Of a stretch of 7,260 nt of DNA, positions 1-6,060 are shown in pieces. The stretch comes from an uncultured Spirochaetota bacterium (GTDB lineage: Bacteria; Spirochaetota; UBA4802; UBA5368): assembly GCA_937864375.1 (NCBI GenBank), contig CALMJO010000455.1, forward strand, positions 1 to 7,260, read 5' to 3'. Both the position numbers and the translations under genes were made by a program. The notes below the pieces were generated by a model. It did no database searches. It saw nothing but the letters and a program-made list of their open reading frames with translations, and was not told the DNA's origin. Numbering within the stretch: the first letter of the stretch is position 1; each line of letters begins with the position of its first letter.

Positions 1-108
1 GTGCGACAGGTTCGCGTCCATGAGCCTGCCGTACGTAAAATCGCGGATGCCGGCGTTCAGGATGGCGCCGGCGAGAAGCGCGAACCAGAGGAGCAGGTAA
101 CGAAGCAT
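1..108 (-). CDS. Small membrane protein, N-terminal 36 residues only (cut by window edge)
   Basis: Only the first 36 codons are visible; the gene continues past the left edge. The start is the ATG at 108-106, preceded by a GGGGG tract at 115-111 that can act as a ribosome binding site. Residues 2-18 (LRYLLLWFALLAGAILN) form one hydrophobic helix with an N-terminal Arg, followed by a polar, tyrosine-containing stretch (GIRDFTYGRLMDANLSH). This fits the first transmembrane segment of a small multi-pass inner-membrane protein or, less likely, an uncleaved signal anchor. I do not recognise the family firmly and give no function. It lies 95 bp downstream of the URO-D-like gene on the same strand, so it could be the last gene of that transcript or have its own promoter. 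A TTGACT hexamer at 167-162 is followed, 17 bp on, only by a poor -10 (GAGCAT). Confidence 0.55.
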   Translation of the reverse strand, partial: MLRYLLLWFALLAGAILNAGIRDFTYGRLMDANLSH

Positions 109-115
109 GGACCCC

Positions 116-137
116 CGTTTCGATAAACACTCGAACG
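116..137 (-). other. Imperfect inverted repeat in the leader of the left-edge gene
   Basis: CGTTTCGA at 116-123 pairs with TCGAACG at 131-137 across a 7-nt loop (TAAACAC), with one bulged T. It lies just upstream of the GGGGG ribosome binding site and the ATG at 108. It could be an operator or a leader hairpin. There is no T-tract on the minus strand after it, so it is not a convincing terminator for the upstream gene. It may be chance. Confidence 0.25.
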
Positions 138-203
138 GATGCTCGCCCCATCGCGCGAAAAAGTCAATGCCGATTCGTCGCAGGGCGACCAGGCCGTCCG
201 CTC

Positions 204-1442
204 TCACACCGGCAGTCCGTTCTTTTTCACCCATTGTTCGAACGGCTCCACCGCCGGCATCTCGAATTTCATGCGTTCGATATCGCGCGCTAAGGGGTAG
301 CGCCCGAACTGCCGCGCGGCTGCGACCGCCGTGTGCACGTGCTCCACGGGCGTGCCCGGCGGCACCATGTTGATGAGGAGCGCGAACCGGCCTTTTCCGG
401 CCCCCTCCCGGATGAGCGCGCGCACTTTATCCGCGATCGCCCCCGCCGGGCCGCTGCCGACGAGCAGCGGGCTCGTATTGAGCATGAGGCAGACCCCCTG
501 CTCTTCCGCGTACGCGCGCACCGCGGGAATTCCCACCTTGTCGTAATCCTCCTGCCAGACCAGCAGGTAATAGGGCCGGGTGGAGTGCATGGTGTTGCCG
601 CCGCGCATCATGGCCATCTTTATGTCCAGCACCTCGCGTAGATCGTTTACCATTCCCTCTCCCCATGTCCCCGTGTCGCACACGGTGCACTGCGGCGTGG
701 AGGTCGCGCGGTTGATTTTCGCGACGTAGGGCAGGCAGAATTCGCGCAGCATGGACGGGGATGCTATGGGCGGGCTTGCCTGTGCGTCCGACATGACGAC
801 CATCGCGCAGCCGGTCGCGCGGATCATCGCGCGTATCCAGGGAACGATGACCTCCATGCTCAGGAATTCCAGGAGGTCGTGCGCGAACGCGGGGTCCTCC
901 ATCATGTCGACCAGGAACTCCTGGAGCCCGCGCACGAGCACCGCGAGGGTGAAGGGGGCGCATGCGTAGCACATGGGCGCCAGGTTCATGATCTGCTTAT
1001 AGAGCCTGTACGACTCGAGCACGTAGGGCATGCGGCCGCTCTCGCCGGGCACCGGGGGCTTGAGCCTCAGGAGGTCCCTCCTGTCCTTGATCAGGAAATT
1101 GTGCTTGTTGACGCCCGGCTCCATCTGCACGTCCCAGTTGAATTCCTGCCCCAGCGCCTCGGCCTCGATGTCGTAGAAGTCGAAGACCGGCGTCCAGGAA
1201 TCCGCGCCAAAGTACCGCGCCGTGTTGTACGAGGCGTGCACGAAGGGAGCTGGCTCCCTGAAAAACCTCTGAGGCGAAAGCCCGTGGAGGCTCATCGCAT
1301 AGATGTAGGGCTGGAGGATCACCGGCACGCGGTCGGGCCTGCCGTAGATTCCCGCGATCAGCCGCTCGAACCCGTCGAGCGTTCCCACGCGGAGCCCCTT
1401 GGAAAACGATATCGCCTTCGCCAGCTTCAGTGCAGTGTGCAT
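204..1442 (-). CDS. URO-D superfamily methyltransferase-like protein with a diverged zinc site
   Basis: The 412-residue product has the general layout of the uroporphyrinogen decarboxylase (URO-D) superfamily branch that includes cobamide methyltransferases (MtaA, MtbA, CmuA, MtvB-like); it is unlikely to be a heme enzyme. I chose the ATG at 1442-1440 because GGGGG at 1453-1449 sits 6 nt upstream; an in-frame TTG at 1502 would add 20 residues but has no ribosome binding site. Visible family features are the N-terminal PDRVP segment (residues 36-40), the SPSMLREFCLPY region (228-239) before the last barrel strands, and a C-terminal PPGTPVEHV segment (361-369). In MtaA-like enzymes zinc is held by HxC plus a later Cys. 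Here the first site reads QCTVCD (C252, C255, no His), and the later Cys is replaced around N358-M359. Activity may therefore differ. It is 62 bp downstream of a canonical paralogue on the same strand, so co-transcription is likely. The substrate is unknown. Confidence 0.8.
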   Translation of the reverse strand: MHTALKLAKAISFSKGLRVGTLDGFERLIAGIYGRPDRVPVILQPYIYAMSLHGLSPQRFFREPAPFVHASYNTARYFGADSWTPVFDFYDIEAEALGQEFNWDVQMEPGVNKHNFLIKDRRDLLRLKPPVPGESGRMPYVLESYRLYKQIMNLAPMCYACAPFTLAVLVRGLQEFLVDMMEDPAFAHDLLEFLSMEVIVPWIRAMIRATGCAMVVMSDAQASPPIASPSMLREFCLPYVAKINRATSTPQCTVCDTGTWGEGMVNDLREVLDIKMAMMRGGNTMHSTRPYYLLVWQEDYDKVGIPAVRAYAEEQGVCLMLNTSPLLVGSGPAGAIADKVRALIREGAGKGRFALLINMVPPGTPVEHVHTAVAAARQFGRYPLARDIERMKFEMPAVEPFEQWVKKNGLPV

Positions 1443-1504
1443 TCCGATCCCCCATGATGTAACTAAGAGGCTATACCATCTGCGCGATCGGCACCAGCAC
1501 AAAT

Positions 1505-2527
1505 TCAGCGCACGCGCGCCGCCTCCTTCTCATTGTACGCATTGAGCATGCTGAACATCATGTCGATGTTCTCCACGGGCGCCGCCGCCGGTATGTCGCA
1601 CCCCGACGACAGGAGGAAATTTTTAAAGGCCGCGGTCCTGTGCAGGAGCTCGAGCGTTTTCCCGCGCACCTCGTCGGCGCTCCCGTCTTTGAGTACGCGC
1701 GCCGGGTCCAGGTTCCCGCACGCGATCACCCGCGGCGGGACCCTGGCGCACACGTCGGCCATGTCAACGATGTTCCCGAAATGCAGTCCCATGGCGCCGG
1801 TCGACGCCATGGTATCCACGTGGCGCGGGGTGGCCCCGCAGTTATGCAGGATTATCATGAAGGCGTCGTCCTGGACCGATTCAACAATCTCTTTCACATA
1901 ACGCGAGGAAAACTCCGCGCACTGCGCGGGCGACATGAGGCCCGCGGCAGGTTCCGCGATCACGATGCCGTTCACGCCTGTCGCCTTGAACGCCCGTGCG
2001 TACTCTCCCAGGAAGACGGCGCACTTCCGGAGCACGGCGTGCAGCATCGCCGGGTCGGCATGCACCCCCAGGAGCGCCTCGGTCATTCCCGCAAGCCTCC
2101 CCGCCAGCGAAAAGGGCCCTATGTGGCAGCCGAACACCGGCCGGTCGGCGCCTTCCGCGGCCAGCCGCGCCGCCTCCAGGTACACGCCCGTCCTCCCCGC
2201 GCCCACGGCCGGGACCGCGAGCGCATGGGCGGACGCGGCGTCCGTCACGATGCGCCCGGTGATGGTCGGGGTCTCGTCCCCCATCCAGCGCGCCTCGCCG
2301 CCGAACGCCTCCGCCTCGACGGACAGGTCCATGAACGTGATGCATGCCGCCGACTCGTAGCGCGCCGCGAGCGCCCCCACGCAGGCCGCCTGTTTCGCCG
2401 CGTCGCGCAGCGCATCGGCGAACCGGACGCCCGCGAGCGACGCCCCGGTCCCCGCCATGAACGGGAACGCCTTTCTGTCGGAGGACGCGATAATGTCTTC
2501 AACCCATCGCTTCATAGTGATCTTCAT
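1505..2527 (-). CDS. URO-D/MtaA-family cobamide methyltransferase with an intact zinc motif
   Basis: The product has 340 residues, close to the usual 330-380 for MtaA-type enzymes. The start at 2527-2525 is preceded by GGGAG with good spacing; a second in-frame ATG at 2515 is possible, while the longer frame upstream to 2566 has no supporting site. The fold is the URO-D TIM barrel. Motifs include FPFMAGTGASLAG near residues 21-33 where substrate-loop residues usually lie, IAEPAAGLMSP (190-200), LHNCG (227-231) and LLSSGCDIP (305-313). H228, C230 and C310 match the HxC...C zinc site that activates a thiol or other methyl acceptor in MtaA/MtbA. Known relatives move methyl groups between a corrinoid protein and a thiol, or from a donor to the corrinoid protein. 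The corrinoid gene ends 57 bp upstream on the same strand, which makes that protein the likely partner. The direction of transfer and the substrate cannot be told from sequence. Confidence 0.88.
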   Translation of the reverse strand: MKITMKRWVEDIIASSDRKAFPFMAGTGASLAGVRFADALRDAAKQAACVGALAARYESAACITFMDLSVEAEAFGGEARWMGDETPTITGRIVTDAASAHALAVPAVGAGRTGVYLEAARLAAEGADRPVFGCHIGPFSLAGRLAGMTEALLGVHADPAMLHAVLRKCAVFLGEYARAFKATGVNGIVIAEPAAGLMSPAQCAEFSSRYVKEIVESVQDDAFMIILHNCGATPRHVDTMASTGAMGLHFGNIVDMADVCARVPPRVIACGNLDPARVLKDGSADEVRGKTLELLHRTAAFKNFLLSSGCDIPAAAPVENIDMMFSMLNAYNEKEAARVR

Positions 2528-2584
2528 TTCATTCTCCCGGGCGAAAGCGCATCGGCCCCCGCCCAATATAAAAATTTGCCCGCC

Positions 2585-3211
2585 TCACGCCCTTCCCAGG
2601 CAGGCGCTTACCGCTCCCACGGCTCCGCCCGCGTCCGCCGCGTACCCGTGCGCACCTATTGAGTCCGCGTACTCCTTCGTCACCGGCGCCCCGCCAATGA
2701 TCACCTTGACGTTCGGGAACTCCGCGAGCCGTTCCATCACGGTCTTCATGTAGGTCATGGTCGTCGTGAGGAGCGAGCTCAGGAGCACCGCCTGGGCACC
2801 CTCCTTCACGGCCTTGTGGTAGGACTCCGCGTCGCAGTCCACGCCAAGGTCCATCACCTCGTACCCCGCGCCCTTGAGCATGATCGCCACGAGGTTTTTC
2901 CCGATGTCGTGCAGGTCCCCTTTCACCGTGCCGATGCACACCTTTCCCAGGGGCTTGTGCCCCCGGGCCGCGAGCTCGGGCTCGATGAGCGCGAGCCCCG
3001 CCTGCATCGCGCGCGCGGCCACGAGCATCTCCGGGACGAAGGCCTCGTTCCGCGAAAAGCGGTCCCCTATCTCCTTCATCGCGGGAATCATGGATTCCTC
3101 GAGCAGCGCCTCGAGGTCCTGCTTCGCGCCCACGGCCTCGCTCACGGCCTCCACTGCCGCGTCCTTCTTTCCCGCGATGATCGCGCCAAAAAGCTTTTCG
3201 TTCCTGGCCAT
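2585..3211 (-). CDS. Methyltransferase corrinoid protein (MtaC/MtbC/MttC type)
   Basis: A 208-residue cytosolic methyl carrier that binds a corrinoid cofactor and cycles between Co(I) and methyl-Co(III). The start at 3211-3209 is set by AAGGAG at 3224-3219, 7 nt upstream; the same frame is open to 3403 but that part overlaps the regulator gene. Residues 1-85 are the helical B12-binding cap (LLEESMIPAMKEIGDRFSRN... FVPEMLVAARAM). Residues 88-208 are the Rossmann-like B12-binding domain. GDLHDIGKN (98-106) is the DxHxxG motif, with H101 as the expected lower axial cobalt ligand; SSLLTT (145-150) and IIGGAPV (171-177) are the other two cofactor-binding loops. Length and order match MtaC-like proteins. 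It follows the regulator gene after 74 bp and precedes the MtaA-like gene, so it probably serves the two URO-D proteins. A Co(II) reductive activator would be needed and is not in the window. Confidence 0.93.
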   Translation of the reverse strand: MARNEKLFGAIIAGKKDAAVEAVSEAVGAKQDLEALLEESMIPAMKEIGDRFSRNEAFVPEMLVAARAMQAGLALIEPELAARGHKPLGKVCIGTVKGDLHDIGKNLVAIMLKGAGYEVMDLGVDCDAESYHKAVKEGAQAVLLSSLLTTTMTYMKTVMERLAEFPNVKVIIGGAPVTKEYADSIGAHGYAADAGGAVGAVSACLGRA

Positions 3212-3252
3212 TGTCTCACTCCTTGTGCTGTTGTTTTTGTCCGCCCTGAAAT

Positions 3253-3268
3253 ATTCGGGGGGCCGAAT
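3253..3268 (-). other. GC-rich hairpin between the regulator and corrinoid genes
   Basis: On the minus strand ATTCGG pairs perfectly with CCGAAT around a CCCC loop, followed by ATTT. It falls in the 74-bp gap, upstream of the AAGGAG of the corrinoid gene. The stem is short and the T-run is broken, so at most it is a leaky terminator or an RNA processing or stability element that would separate regulator expression from the structural genes. Confidence 0.3.
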
Positions 3269-3285
3269 CGCCCTTCCCCGTGTAA

Positions 3286-4374
3286 TTACGTTTCCCGCAC
3301 GATGACCGCGGGCTGCGCCACGCACTTCCTGTTCTCGATCGCGCCCCCGGACATCACCGGGCCCAGGAGCTCCACTATCGCCGACGCCATCTCCCCGTTG
3401 CACGAGTCCACCGAGGTAATTGCGGGCGTGAAGAAGCGCGCGATGTCCGTGTTCCCGTAGCTCACGACGCGCACGTCCCCGGGGATGCGCATACCCTGCT
3501 CCCTCATATGCCCGATCGCCTGCACCGCGCTCACGTCGTCGCAGCAGAAGATCCCCTCGATCCCCCGCGCGCGTACGAATTCCGCGGTTAGATCGTTTAC
3601 CCGTGACAGGACGAGCGGCTTCGTTCCCGGACGCCGCTTTCCCAGGAAATCCTCATAGGTCTCCACCAGGTGCTCCTGGATCATGTTCATCCCGCTCCAC
3701 AGGTCGTTCTTGACGAGGGCCACGGTGCCGCCGGTGTTCTCGAGAAGGTAGCGCATGCCGCGCACCAGTCCCAGGTCGTAGCTCTGTATCACGCAGGGAT
3801 AGTCGTAGTTTGTCATGGTGTGATCGAGGAACACGATGGGTGAGCCGAAGCTGGGCCTTTTCAGGTAGAAATCTTTCGTCCTCGTCTCGTCCATGGTGGG
3901 AATTACGATGATCGCCTCATAGTTCTCCCTGAGCATGGAGCCCACCATGCGGATCTCGTTCTCCCAGCCGTTGTAGTCGCAAAAGTGCCTGAGCTCTCGG
4001 CCATGGGGCGCGAGCCTGCCGGCGATGCGCGAAAGCAGGTCCTCGTACTGGACGGAGTAGAAGGGGAGCACCACGCCCCACACCGTCTGCTTTTCACCCG
4101 GACGCGCCACGAAGGAGCCCTTCCCCGCGTGCTGCTCGATGAGCCCTTCGTCCGCAAGGAGGTTGAGTACCTTTTTGGCGGTTTCCCGGGAAATTTTATA
4201 GTTCCGCTGGAGCTCGCTTATGGACTCGATGCGGTCTCCGGGCATGAGGCGATGCTCGAGGAGCGCCCTCTTGTAATCGTCGATGATTTTACGATAGATG
4301 GGTACGATCTTACCCCCGGTTTCATTCCGGGGGCCGATATTCAGGTTGCGGGTGATAAGTTTCCTGTCTGCCAT
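3286..4374 (-). CDS. GntR-type transcriptional regulator with LacI-like effector domain
   Basis: The 362-residue DNA-binding regulator has two parts. Residues about 25-92 are a GntR winged helix (PIYRKIIDDYKRALLE... LMPGDRIESISEL... ISRETAKKVLNLLADEGLI... GKGSFVA). Residues about 97-360 resemble the LacI/periplasmic-binding-protein effector domain: GIFCCDDVSAVQAIGHM (271-287 region), GMRIPGDVRVVSYGNTD (294-310) and the P-x-x-T-x-V type ending (PAITSVD, 317-323) are typical. This is the AraR-like GntR/LacI architecture, whose members usually bind a small, often sugar-like ligand and repress nearby genes. The ATG at 4374 is the only usable start, because an in-frame stop lies shortly upstream; the ribosome binding site is weak. 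About 20 residues precede the usual GntR start. As first gene of the leftward cluster, with a tandem repeat just upstream, it probably regulates itself, the methyl-transfer genes and perhaps the divergent transporter. The ligand is unknown. Confidence 0.9.
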   Translation of the reverse strand: MADRKLITRNLNIGPRNETGGKIVPIYRKIIDDYKRALLEHRLMPGDRIESISELQRNYKISRETAKKVLNLLADEGLIEQHAGKGSFVARPGEKQTVWGVVLPFYSVQYEDLLSRIAGRLAPHGRELRHFCDYNGWENEIRMVGSMLRENYEAIIVIPTMDETRTKDFYLKRPSFGSPIVFLDHTMTNYDYPCVIQSYDLGLVRGMRYLLENTGGTVALVKNDLWSGMNMIQEHLVETYEDFLGKRRPGTKPLVLSRVNDLTAEFVRARGIEGIFCCDDVSAVQAIGHMREQGMRIPGDVRVVSYGNTDIARFFTPAITSVDSCNGEMASAIVELLGPVMSGGAIENRKCVAQPAVIVRET

Positions 4375-4381
4375 GATTACT

Positions 4382-4405
4382 ATTACATCACATTACATCA
4401 CATTA
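4382..4405. repeat. Tandem 10-bp direct repeat (2.4 copies), candidate operator
   Basis: The unit ATTACATCAC occurs at 4382-4391 and 4392-4401, followed by a partial ATTA at 4402-4405. On the minus strand it reads as repeated TAATGTGATG and covers the region from the putative -10 to just before the regulator start. A 10-bp period is about one DNA helical turn, so adjacent units face the same side of the helix. This suits cooperative protein binding and autoregulation, but binding is not shown by the sequence. Confidence 0.6.
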
Positions 4406-4427
4406 AACTAATACAGGAATTTGTCAA
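4400..4427 (-). promoter_or_regulatory. Sigma70-type promoter for the leftward regulator/methyltransferase cluster
   Basis: A perfect -35 TTGACA lies at 4427-4422 on the minus strand. A weak -10, TAATGT, lies at 4405-4400 after a 16-bp spacer. Transcription would begin near 4393 and leave a leader of about 20 nt before the regulator ATG. The -10 and start point fall inside the tandem 10-bp repeat, so a protein bound there would block initiation. The -35 is convincing; the exact -10 is not. Confidence 0.5.
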
Positions 4428-4566
4428 GGAATTAATGCCGTGAAAGGGGTCAGAGCATCGTACGTGGTGCCATCTGATCAGAACTTAGTGCTTCGCTCAG
4501 CATTGGGCCGAAACAGTGAGAAAATGAGAGAAAAAATGCGATTCCTTCATTTACATAGACTGGCGC

Positions 4567-4595
4567 TTACCGGAATGGCAGAGCCCTTGTATAAA
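4567..4595 (+). promoter_or_regulatory. Possible promoter for the MFS transporter
   Basis: The -10-like hexamer TATAAA (4590-4595) is preceded by TG, and a weak -35 TTACCG (4567-4572) lies 17 bp upstream. An alternative -10, AATAAT, is at 4606-4611 but has no good -35. Start here would give a leader of about 75 nt containing the 4619-4632 hairpin. The match is modest. Confidence 0.3.
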
Positions 4596-4618
4596 TTTTG
4601 ATTGCAATAATACCCGAC

Positions 4619-4632
4619 TGAGCGCATGCTCA
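4619..4632 (+). other. Small hairpin/inverted repeat in the transporter leader
   Basis: TGAGC (4619-4623) pairs with GCTCA (4628-4632) around GCAT. It lies about 30 bp upstream of the AAGGAG of the MFS gene and downstream of the likely promoter. It could be an operator half-site pair or a short RNA stem; it may be chance. Confidence 0.25.
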
Positions 4633-4675
4633 CCATCGGCCGTACCGCCTCCCACCCTTCACAAGGAGCATTTGC

Positions 4676-5992
4676 ATGGCACGAATCAAGATGAGCACGC
4701 GCGAAAAGATCACGCTTGGCCTGCTTTTCGCAATGACGACGCTTCTATACGCCGACCAGCTGATAATGTCTGCCATCCTGCCCGAGCTCTCGCGGGAGTA
4801 CGGCGTGACCGAAACCACCCTGGGCATCATCGGTTCGGGCTTTACCCTGGTGGGAGCGTTCATCAGCATCGTGTTCGGCTTCTTTTCCGACAGGGCTCCG
4901 CGCAAGGCGCTCATGGTGCTCGTGATCATGGTGGGAGAGATCCCCTGCATCCTTACCGGCGTCCCTTATTTCACCCAGACCATAGAGTCCTTCACCATAC
5001 TGCGCATTCTCTCCGGAATCGGGCTTGGCGGTATCATGCCCATCACCCTTTCCGTGCTCGCCGACTTCTTCAAGGAAGAAAACAGGGCCTCCGCGTCCGC
5101 CTGGATGATAACGGCATGGTCGGTGGGCTCCGTGCTGGGGGTGGAGGTCGCCGGGTTCCTCACCAACGATTTCGGATGGAGGCTGCCGTTCATACTCATA
5201 GGCGTGCCCAACATCCCGCTGGCGATCATTTTCGCGCTCTATGCGCGGGAACCCGAGCGCGGCCGCACGGAAGAGGCTCTGGAAGACCTGATCCAGAAGG
5301 GCCTGGTTTACAAGCAGAAGATAAGGCTGAGCGATTTTGGGCTCATCTTCACCAATAAGACAAACATCTATACCTTCCTGCAGGGACTGCCGGGCACGGT
5401 CCCATGGGGCATACTCACCTACTGGCTCATCAATTTTTTCGAGACTCACAGGGGCGTATCGAAAGAGATGGCCAGCCTCATCTTCCTTGTCCTGGGAATC
5501 GGGTCGCTCCTGGGCGGGTTGGGGTTTGCCTATGTCGGGGAATGGCTTTATAAAAAGCAGCCCCGTTACATGCCCCTCATGTGCGGGGCCGGGGTGCTCC
5601 TGGGCATAATTCCGTCATTTATGCTCATCAACATGCCGCTGGACAATATGACCCTGTACCTGGGCCTGGGCTTCTTCACGGGCTTCCTTGTTTCGGTCGC
5701 GTCGGCGAACGTGAACGCGATACTCATGAACGTGAACAGGCCCGAGCACCGCGGATCGGTCTTCGCAGTCTTCAATATTACGAACAACCTGGGCCAGGGC
5801 CTGGGGCCCGCAATGGGAGGGCTGCTCCTCCCGCTGGGCCAGATATTCATGATGAACTTCGCGATTTTATGGTGGATTCCCTGCGGGATACTTCTCCTGG
5901 TGGTTGCCCGCTATTTCACCGCCGACCGGGACGCGCTGAAGAAACTCATCGGCGAGCGCGCGACGCAGATGGCGGCCCAGGCAAAGAACTGA
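4676..5992 (+). CDS. MFS transporter (12-TM, possibly Spinster-like branch)
   Basis: A 438-residue inner-membrane secondary transporter of the major facilitator superfamily. The start at 4676 has an ideal AAGGAG at 4663-4668, 7 nt upstream. About 12 hydrophobic segments are visible in two halves: roughly residues 12-190 and 232-413, joined by a charged loop (REPERGRTEE... about 191-220). MFS motif A is clear at 69-79 (FFSDRAPRKAL) between TM2 and TM3. RILSGIGLGGIMP (110-122) carries the TM4 Arg and Gly pattern. RPEHRGSVFAVFNITNNLGQGLGP (355-378) is the corresponding second-half segment. The NxxRPEHRGS and GLGP features recall Spinster-type and organic-anion MFS carriers, but the substrate cannot be assigned. 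The gene is divergent from the regulator, 301 bp away, so shared control and transport of the methyl-transfer substrate or product are plausible. The 3' end faces the response regulator gene 60 bp away. Confidence 0.92.
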   Translation: MARIKMSTREKITLGLLFAMTTLLYADQLIMSAILPELSREYGVTETTLGIIGSGFTLVGAFISIVFGFFSDRAPRKALMVLVIMVGEIPCILTGVPYFTQTIESFTILRILSGIGLGGIMPITLSVLADFFKEENRASASAWMITAWSVGSVLGVEVAGFLTNDFGWRLPFILIGVPNIPLAIIFALYAREPERGRTEEALEDLIQKGLVYKQKIRLSDFGLIFTNKTNIYTFLQGLPGTVPWGILTYWLINFFETHRGVSKEMASLIFLVLGIGSLLGGLGFAYVGEWLYKKQPRYMPLMCGAGVLLGIIPSFMLINMPLDNMTLYLGLGFFTGFLVSVASANVNAILMNVNRPEHRGSVFAVFNITNNLGQGLGPAMGGLLLPLGQIFMMNFAILWWIPCGILLLVVARYFTADRDALKKLIGERATQMAAQAKN

Positions 5993-6047
5993 TTTCCTGA
6001 TTGTTCGCGGTACACGTCCAGGAAGTCAGGACATTTCCGCGGGGCGA

Positions 6048-6060
6048 GGGACTCAGTCCC
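6048..6060. other. Short inverted repeat at the convergent gene junction
   Basis: GGGACTCAGTCCC forms a 5-bp stem with a 3-nt loop and includes the stop codon of the response regulator gene. It lies 55 bp after the stop of the convergent transporter gene. There is no T-tract on either side, so it is a weak candidate for a shared terminator. TTCCTG at 5994-5999 and CAGGAA at 6019-6024 could form another weak stem. Confidence 0.2.

Larger units (their letters stand above)
4428..4675. other. Rest of the divergent intergenic region (no gene seen)
   Basis: No convincing coding sequence lies between the leftward promoter and the transporter start. The stretch is richer in A and T than its surroundings in places (about 4515-4560 and 4588-4612), as expected for promoter DNA. 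Notable items are GGGGTCAGAGC at 4446-4456, the 8-bp palindrome CTGATCAG at 4474-4481, a possible rightward -10 at 4590 and a hairpin at 4619-4632. I see no cobalamin riboswitch features, although the neighbouring genes use corrinoids. Confidence 0.5.

Noticed and set aside
1443..1502. A 20-residue N-terminal extension of the diverged URO-D protein starting at a TTG
   Set aside because: No ribosome binding site precedes the TTG, while the ATG at 1442 has a well-spaced GGGGG.
204..2527. Annotation of the two URO-D genes as heme-pathway uroporphyrinogen decarboxylase
   Set aside because: No other heme genes are present, the corrinoid protein is adjacent, and the HxC...C motif in one of them matches the methyltransferase branch.
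879..2662. Long open frames on the plus strand opposite the URO-D genes
   Set aside because: They are rich in Arg, Pro, His and Gly with no domain pattern, as expected from high-GC antisense frames, and they lie opposite well-supported genes.
3212..3403. Extended start for the corrinoid protein
   Set aside because: The extra 64 residues overlap the regulator gene, look non-coding, and the internal ATG has an ideal AAGGAG and matches the family length.
4382..4405. CRP/FNR-type binding site in the repeated TGTGATG
   Set aside because: The right half-site TCACA at the required spacing is absent on the same strand; the sequence is a direct repeat, not a palindrome.
4375..4675. Cobalamin riboswitch upstream of the corrinoid cluster or transporter
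   Set aside because: The regulator leader is only about 20 nt, and I saw no B12-box-like sequence or multi-stem structure in the intergenic region.
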